DNA from: an uncultured Adlercreutzia sp.
GTDB lineage: Bacteria; Actinomycetota; Coriobacteriia; Coriobacteriales; Eggerthellaceae
NCBI GenBank assembly: GCA_902478715.1
Contig: CABSMC010000056.1
Coordinates: forward strand, 1-17,422
Length of the DNA: 17,422 nt
Direction: 5' to 3'
This document shows positions 14,029-17,422 of the stretch, in pieces. The notes under the pieces were generated by a model. The model was not told the DNA's origin. It saw only the letters and a list, made by a program, of their open reading frames with translations, and ran no database searches. A program made the position numbers and the translations under genes. Numbering within the stretch: the stretch's first letter is position 1; each line of letters starts with the position of its first letter.

Positions 14029-14961
14029 ATGCATTACACGGGAACGATCTGGCGGCCGCCCTACGAGGCGGACTCGCTCATCATCGAGGCGACGGCGGGT
14101 TGCACGCATCACCGGTGCAAGTTCTGCACGTTGTACGAGGACCTGCCGTTCAAGTTTCGCCCGTCGCCCTTGGAGGACATCGAGGCGGATCTTCTGGAAG
14201 CGCAGACGTGGTATCACGATCCGCTTCGGAAAGCCGAAGAGCACCTGTTCGAGCTGCCCGGCGCCCGCGCGAGTCGGATATTTCTTGCGGGAGCGAACCC
14301 CTTCGGGCTGAAGGCGCTGCATTTGCGGAAGATCGCGTCGCTTGTTCGCACCTACTTCCCGCAATGCAAGAGCATCGGGTGCTTCTCCCGCGTGACCGAT
14401 GTGGCGGCAAAGACCGACGAGGAGCTCGCCGAGCTCGCGGCGGCTGGGTTCGACGGTCTCACCATCGGCATCGAGACCGGTGACGAGGAGGCTCTTGCGT
14501 TCATGGACAAGGGCTACGGGGCCGAGGACATCGCGAAACAGTGCGCGCGGCTCGATGCTGCGGGGATCTCCTACGCATTCTTCTACCTGGTCGGTATCTC
14601 GGGCGCCGGGCGCGGTCTGGCGGGGGCGCGGGCGACGGCGGATGTCTGCAACCGGACGAACCCCTGGCTCATCGGTGCGAATATGCTCACCATATACCGT
14701 AGCTCGGCGCTGTACCGAGAGATCGAGGCCGGTCGGTGGCGCGAGGCGATCGAGGTGGAAAAGTACGAGGAGGTGAAGGAGCTGGTCTTGCGGCTGGACA
14801 TTCCCGTGGAGTTCGCCATGCTGGGGGCGTCCAACCCGGTGATGCTGCACGGTCGGTTACCCGAGCAGCGCGAGCAGATACTCGCGGCGCTTGATGCCGT
14901 CATCTCCGACATCGGCGAGGAGCGCTTGCGCAGCTACCGCGTCAACCTGCGGCATTTGTAG
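14029..14961 (+). CDS. Radical SAM protein of unknown function
   Basis: This 310-residue protein has an N-terminal cluster motif AGCTHHRCKFCTLY: Cys25, Cys30 and Cys33, a CX4CX2C spacing seen in one group of anaerobe radical SAM proteins rather than the usual CX3CX2C. Later segments fit the radical SAM barrel: IFLAGANPFGL, GCFSRVTDVAAKTDEELAEL, GFDGLTIGIETGDEEAL (the GIETG AdoMet-contact region), and a C-terminal LGASNPVMLHGRLPEQREQI. The substrate cannot be told. ATG 14029 is chosen because AAAGGAG (14018-14024) is 4 bases upstream. The frame extends to an ATG at 13912, but those 39 residues lack a ribosome site and the family pattern. Divergent from an HxlR regulator. Confidence 0.85.
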   Translation: MHYTGTIWRPPYEADSLIIEATAGCTHHRCKFCTLYEDLPFKFRPSPLEDIEADLLEAQTWYHDPLRKAEEHLFELPGARASRIFLAGANPFGLKALHLRKIASLVRTYFPQCKSIGCFSRVTDVAAKTDEELAELAAAGFDGLTIGIETGDEEALAFMDKGYGAEDIAKQCARLDAAGISYAFFYLVGISGAGRGLAGARATADVCNRTNPWLIGANMLTIYRSSALYREIEAGRWREAIEVEKYEEVKELVLRLDIPVEFAMLGASNPVMLHGRLPEQREQILAALDAVISDIGEERLRSYRVNLRHL

Positions 14962-15013
14962 GCGGTTCGCGAAGAGGTCCTGACGTGGGTGATTCGCGAA
15001 AAGGGCGCCGTAG

Positions 15014-15038
15014 ATGCCAGTTGGGGGCCGAAATGGTC
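15014..15038 (+). repeat. 25-bp repeat, copy A
   Basis: ATGCCAGTTGGGGGC followed by a GAAATGGTC end. It is the forward-oriented member of three copies. Compared with the reverse complement of copy C it differs at one base. Confidence 0.75.
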
Positions 15039-15068
15039 GAAAGGCGGCGCGAGAAATCGCGGTTATCC

Positions 15069-15093
15069 GGCCATTTCTACCCTCAACTGGCAT
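15069..15093 (-). repeat. 25-bp repeat, copy B
   Basis: Inverted relative to copy A and slightly diverged: its reverse complement has TTGAGGGTA in place of TTGGGGGCC and ends in GGCC where copy A ends in GGTC. It lies 18 bases before copy C in the same orientation. Confidence 0.7.
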
Positions 15094-15110
15094 TTTCCGA
15101 ATCGGGCATT

Positions 15111-15135
15111 GACCATTTCTGCCCCCAACTGGCAT
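15111..15135 (-). repeat. 25-bp repeat, copy C
   Basis: Reverse complement of copy A with a single difference. Copies A and C could therefore form a long stem around copy B. A TTCGCGAA palindrome begins 4 bases further on. Confidence 0.75.
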
Positions 15136-15168
15136 TCACTTCGCGAAAATGAAAAGGAGGGGGATTCA

Positions 15169-15213
15169 CGCGAAAAAGAAGAGGGAGATCCGCGCCGTTG
15201 CGGATCCCCCCTC
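15169..15213 (-). terminator. Rho-independent terminator for the DUF5692-like gene
   Basis: On the minus strand a GC-rich stem (15213-15200 pairing with 15193-15181, with a small bulge) is followed by TTCTTTTTCGCG. It lies about 107 bases beyond the stop codon of the minus-strand membrane protein gene, as expected for its transcript end. Confidence 0.75.
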
Positions 15214-15319
15214 TGCGGGATGAGCTTGTTTTGGGAAATGGGCTTGCTCGAGCGTCCGCGGCCAGGCTGGTTTCCCTGGCCAGCCACTTAGTCGAATGCC
15301 AGCTTAGCCAACCAAATGA

Positions 15320-16429
15320 CTACTGCTCGTCCTTCTCCACGGCGACGTAGACGTAGCCGGGGGTGCCGGTTGCGGGCAGCTCGTTGTAGGCCACCATCTC
15401 GGCGATCTCGGCGGCTGTGGCGCTCGCGGGCTCGGTCTCAAGCAGGTAGGCGGTGTCGGCGCGGCGCTCCATGGCCTTCTGGAAGTCCTTGGTCCCCACG
15501 AACACCTCCTGCTTGTACGGGTTCACGCCGAGCTTCTTGCTGCGGTAGACGATGTAGGCCAGGGCGGCCACGTTGGCGGCCAGGGCGATGAGGGACACGA
15601 CCAGGTTCACCTGCGGGTTGTTCACCGAGTCGGCGGCGAAGACGGAGTCGTTGGCGAACATGGGCACCATCTGGCAGAACATGCACCACATGGAAAGCGT
15701 GAAGGCGCGGTTCTGGATCCAGCCGCCCTTGTTCCAGATAAGGCCGGCAATGGTCGGCGCGAGCAGAAGGGCGATGCCGCAGTACCAGGAGTGGGTGGGC
15801 AGGCAGTTGTAGGTGTAGCAGAAGTTCCAGAGGTCATACGCGATGATGAACACCCACGTCATGTCCGGCCACAGCATGTCCTGGCGCTTCTTGGAGATGT
15901 AGATGCCGAACCAGCCGGTCATGCAGGCGATGTTGAGCAGCCCGGCGATGCCGTTGAACACGTTGTGCCAGCCGCCGTACAGGGTGACGCCCTCGGTGGA
16001 AACCCACGTGGTGCCGAAGGCGCGGAAGGCGCTCTCGAAGTCGCTCACCACGGCGATGAGGATGTTGATGGCCACGATGACGAAGGGGAAGGCCTTGAAC
16101 CAATGTGAGCGGCCGATCTTGCCCCAGGAGTACTTCAGCATCATGAAGCCGATGCAGCCGGCGGTGGCGGCGTACACCTTGGCGTAGTGGAACCAGCTGT
16201 TCATATCGGTGTGGGTGGGGTTGTTCACGGCCCACTCGGCACCGGACGCCGCACCGATCTCCACGGCCAGGCAGTAGACGGTCATGGCGCCGCAGACGCC
16301 GAAGAACATGAAGATGCCGCCGGCCTTGGTGCGGCGGGCGAACTCGTTCAGCAGGATGAGCGCGATGAGCACCATCGCCAGGCCGAGCCACTGGAAGCCG
16401 GCGTTCGGGCCGTACACGTCGAATAACAT
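15320..16429 (-). CDS. DUF5692-like polytopic membrane protein
   Basis: This 369-residue protein has roughly ten hydrophobic segments and conserved-looking motifs: NEFARRTKAGG, NNPTHTDMNSWFHYAKVYAAT, VVSDFESAFR, GGWHNVFNGIAG, MLWPDMTWVFIIAYDLWNF, CLPTHSWYCG and WNKGGWIQNRA. I recognise these from memory as the DUF5692 family common in Eggerthellaceae; no function is established that I know of. Many His, Trp and Tyr residues lie in or near membrane segments, but there is no CxxCH or Fe-S motif. The C-terminal 60 residues are soluble. ATG 16429 follows AAAGGAGG on the minus strand at good spacing. It is divergent from the FMN-binding lipoprotein, so a role in the same respiratory or uptake process is possible but unproven. 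Confidence 0.7.
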   Translation of the reverse strand: MLFDVYGPNAGFQWLGLAMVLIALILLNEFARRTKAGGIFMFFGVCGAMTVYCLAVEIGAASGAEWAVNNPTHTDMNSWFHYAKVYAATAGCIGFMMLKYSWGKIGRSHWFKAFPFVIVAINILIAVVSDFESAFRAFGTTWVSTEGVTLYGGWHNVFNGIAGLLNIACMTGWFGIYISKKRQDMLWPDMTWVFIIAYDLWNFCYTYNCLPTHSWYCGIALLLAPTIAGLIWNKGGWIQNRAFTLSMWCMFCQMVPMFANDSVFAADSVNNPQVNLVVSLIALAANVAALAYIVYRSKKLGVNPYKQEVFVGTKDFQKAMERRADTAYLLETEPASATAAEIAEMVAYNELPATGTPGYVYVAVEKDEQ

Positions 16430-16552
16430 GGTGATCCCTCCTTTAAGGATCGGTGCCTTCCTTGCCGCGAAGCCCGCCGCGGGTGGAGCACAAGAGGCCT
16501 CGCTGACCCACTCGCACCGGCTGCGCAGGGCATCAAATAGATGCTGTGCAGT

Positions 16553-16581
16553 ACCATACCTGTGAAGAACTCTTCAGTCAA
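16553..16581 (-). promoter_or_regulatory. Promoter for the DUF5692-like gene
   Basis: On the minus strand TTGACT (16581-16576) and TATGGT (16558-16553) are separated by exactly 17 bases. The -35 matches five of six consensus positions, the -10 four of six. The spacer contains the palindrome GAAGA..TCTTC (16564-16575), a position where a bound repressor would block polymerase. Confidence 0.6.
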
Positions 16582-16641
16582 TATCCATAATTTTGCAAGT
16601 TGGTAATAATTGACGGAATTGGTAAATGAGTCAATAAAGCA

Positions 16642-16670
16642 TTGATAAGCGGGGAAAATACTGCTAAGAT
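16642..16670 (+). promoter_or_regulatory. Promoter for the FMN-binding lipoprotein gene
   Basis: TTGATA (16642-16647) and TAAGAT (16665-16670) have a 17-base spacer and an extended -10 TGC just before the -10. The start codon is 87 bases downstream of the -10. An overlapping alternative (TTGACG, 17 bases, AATAAA) lies slightly upstream. Confidence 0.55.
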
Positions 16671-16756
16671 TCCCCAAATAAAGTTCATTGAAGAAAGAAA
16701 AAGAAAACTTTCACGAAGAAATAATTGGAACGCACAGACGAATGATAGGAGGGAAC

Positions 16757-17326
16757 ATGAAGCGAACAACGACGGCCATCGCTTGCAGCGCGGCCGCTCT
16801 CGCCCTGGGGCTTTCCGGTTGTGGGGCGTCCTTCGAGGGATCCGGGTCGAAGGATGCCGCCTCGGCGGAGCAGCTGGCCCTGCGCACTGACGATCCCTGG
16901 GCTGCCGAAGTGGCGGTCGATGGGGCGGCCCGGGCCGAGGGTGCCTACGCCGACGGGGTGTATGTCGGGCGCGGGCGCGGCATGGAGGGCGCCATCACGG
17001 TGACGCTGCTTCTGGATGACGGGCGTATCACCTGCTTGGAGACGACCCAGGAAGGGGAGAGCCAGAGCCGCGGCGGCTACGAGGCCATCCGCGACGGGCT
17101 GTACGCCGAGATGATCGAGGCGGCCCAGGGCGCCGACATCGACATTGTCGCCGGGGCCACCATCACGACGGCCGGGGTGAAGCAAGCTGTGGAAGACGCG
17201 CTCGCCCAGGCGGAGATTGCCGCCGGCGCCGAGACGACTGGCGGCGCGGCAGCGCAGAGCAGCGGGGATGCCGCCGCAGCGAGCGATGCCGACGCCACCG
17301 CTGCCCCAGCTGGAAAGGAGGCCTAG
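16757..17326 (+). CDS. FMN-binding domain lipoprotein (extracytosolic flavin carrier)
   Basis: This 189-residue protein has a lipobox LSGC with Cys22, so it should be anchored outside the membrane. Residues about 63-150 match the FMN_bind domain: YADGVYVGRGRGMEGAITV, DDGRITCLE, ADIDIVAGATITTAG. The VAGATITT (131-138) matches the flavinylation site pattern [S/D]GA[S/T]xT approximately, with Thr137 as the likely covalent FMN attachment residue (ApbE-type modification). The C-terminal 35 residues are Ala/Gly-rich linker. The family shuttles electrons to partner reductases. ATG 16757 follows TAGGAGGG by 5 bases; the frame continues upstream, but without a signal or ribosome site. The next gene starts two bases after the stop, so the two form an operon. 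Confidence 0.87.
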   Translation: MKRTTTAIACSAAALALGLSGCGASFEGSGSKDAASAEQLALRTDDPWAAEVAVDGAARAEGAYADGVYVGRGRGMEGAITVTLLLDDGRITCLETTQEGESQSRGGYEAIRDGLYAEMIEAAQGADIDIVAGATITTAGVKQAVEDALAQAEIAAGAETTGGAAAQSSGDAAAASDADATAAPAGKEA

Positions 17327-17328
17327 CC

Positions 17329-17422
17329 ATGGCCGAGAACATCACGGGCGCTGGAGCCCTTTCCCGCCGCGACTTCCTGACCGGCTCGGCTGTGGCCGTC
17401 GCCGGGGCCGCCATGCTGGGCC
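17329..17422 (+). CDS. Tat-exported protein, N-terminus only (probable FAD-dependent reductase)
   Basis: Only 31 codons lie in the window. They encode a twin-arginine signal, LSRRDFLTGSAVAVAGAAML, so the protein folds with its cofactor in the cytoplasm before export. GGAAAGGAGG lies upstream within the end of the FMN-binding gene, and ATG 17329 is two bases after its stop. A fumarate-reductase-like flavoprotein is the usual partner of an FMN-binding lipoprotein in this bacterial group, but nothing catalytic is visible, so that is inference from context. A molybdopterin enzyme is an alternative. Confidence 0.7.
   Translation, partial: MAENITGAGALSRRDFLTGSAVAVAGAAMLG

Larger units (their letters stand above)
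14962..15319. other. Gene-free, repeat-rich intergenic stretch
   Basis: No supported gene lies in these 358 bases. They contain three copies of a 25-bp repeat, three TTCGCGAA palindromes (14966-14973, 14993-15000, 15140-15147), a terminator for the minus-strand gene, and a GGCCAGG/CCTGGCC hairpin near 15260-15285. Short frames crossing the repeats translate to near-identical repeated peptides, a sign of repeat DNA and not coding. Confidence 0.7.
16430..16756. other. AT-richer divergent regulatory region
   Basis: These 327 bases between divergent genes hold no supported gene. About half is clearly more AT-rich than the surroundings. It contains one promoter candidate in each direction, a direct repeat TTGGTAA (16600-16606 and 16619-16625), and a GAAGA/TCTTC palindrome (16564-16575). 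The minus transcript would have an untranslated leader of roughly 115 bases. Confidence 0.6.

Noticed and set aside
14857..15135. Possible small minus-strand gene with MPVGGRNG/MPVEGRNG repeats
   Set aside because: The peptide repeats are simply translations of the 25-bp DNA repeats, and the frame overlaps the radical SAM gene end.
14962..15150. CRISPR array
   Set aside because: Only three units, in mixed orientation, with unequal spacers and no cas genes.
1..17422. tRNA or rRNA genes, and phage or transposase genes
   Set aside because: I found no cloverleaf-like sequence, rRNA segment, integrase or transposase motif on either strand.

Overview
The window looks like a chromosomal segment of a high-GC, anaerobically respiring Coriobacteriia member, most likely an Eggerthellaceae relative (Eggerthella, Gordonibacter, Adlercreutzia or similar). 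The basis is the GC-rich coding style, the strong AGGAGG ribosome sites, exported cytochromes built as lipoproteins (as in a single-membrane cell), and a DUF5692-type membrane protein beside an FMN-binding lipoprotein and a Tat-exported protein. The genus is an inference; no rRNA or marker gene is present.

Region 1 (1-3639) is nitrate and nitrite respiration: the 3' end of napA, a small NapB-like dihaem lipoprotein, the NapA chaperone napD, the iron-sulfur quinol-oxidising membrane protein napH, and a pentahaem NrfA-type ammonia-forming nitrite reductase. Together they would reduce nitrate to nitrite and then to ammonium outside the membrane.

Region 2 (3948-9608) is a cytochrome c maturation set in the order ccmE-ccmF-ccmA-ccmB-ccmC-ccmD, placed to attach haem to the cytochromes of region 1. 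The CcmE has a Cys (CPSKY) instead of the usual His at the haem-binding site and carries what looks like a second OB-fold domain. No ccmG or ccmH is in the window. This matches the variant known as System I*.

Region 3 (9609-12507) starts with two hairpins, the second a strong terminator. A two-gene restriction-modification unit follows: a TaqI-like adenine-N6 methyltransferase and a one-base-overlapping partner that is probably the endonuclease. Its base composition looks less GC-rich than its neighbours. Terminator-like hairpins close it.

Region 4 (12508-14961) holds a decayed AAA/DUF4143 ATPase gene on the minus strand with paired palindromes upstream, an HxlR-family regulator on the minus strand, and a divergent radical SAM gene.

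Region 5 (14962-17422) has a gene-free stretch rich in short repeats, a DUF5692-like polytopic membrane protein on the minus strand, a divergent promoter region, an FMN-binding lipoprotein, and the first 31 residues of a Tat-exported protein that is probably a flavoprotein reductase.

The most unusual structural signal is a 100-bp imperfect palindrome present twice in opposite orientation: once between napD and napH, and once inside the 5' coding part of ccmB, where it is read in frame. The two copies share a 25-nt core palindrome, but their outer arms differ in sequence while still pairing with each other. A separate cluster of three 25-bp repeats with TTCGCGAA palindromes lies after the radical SAM gene.
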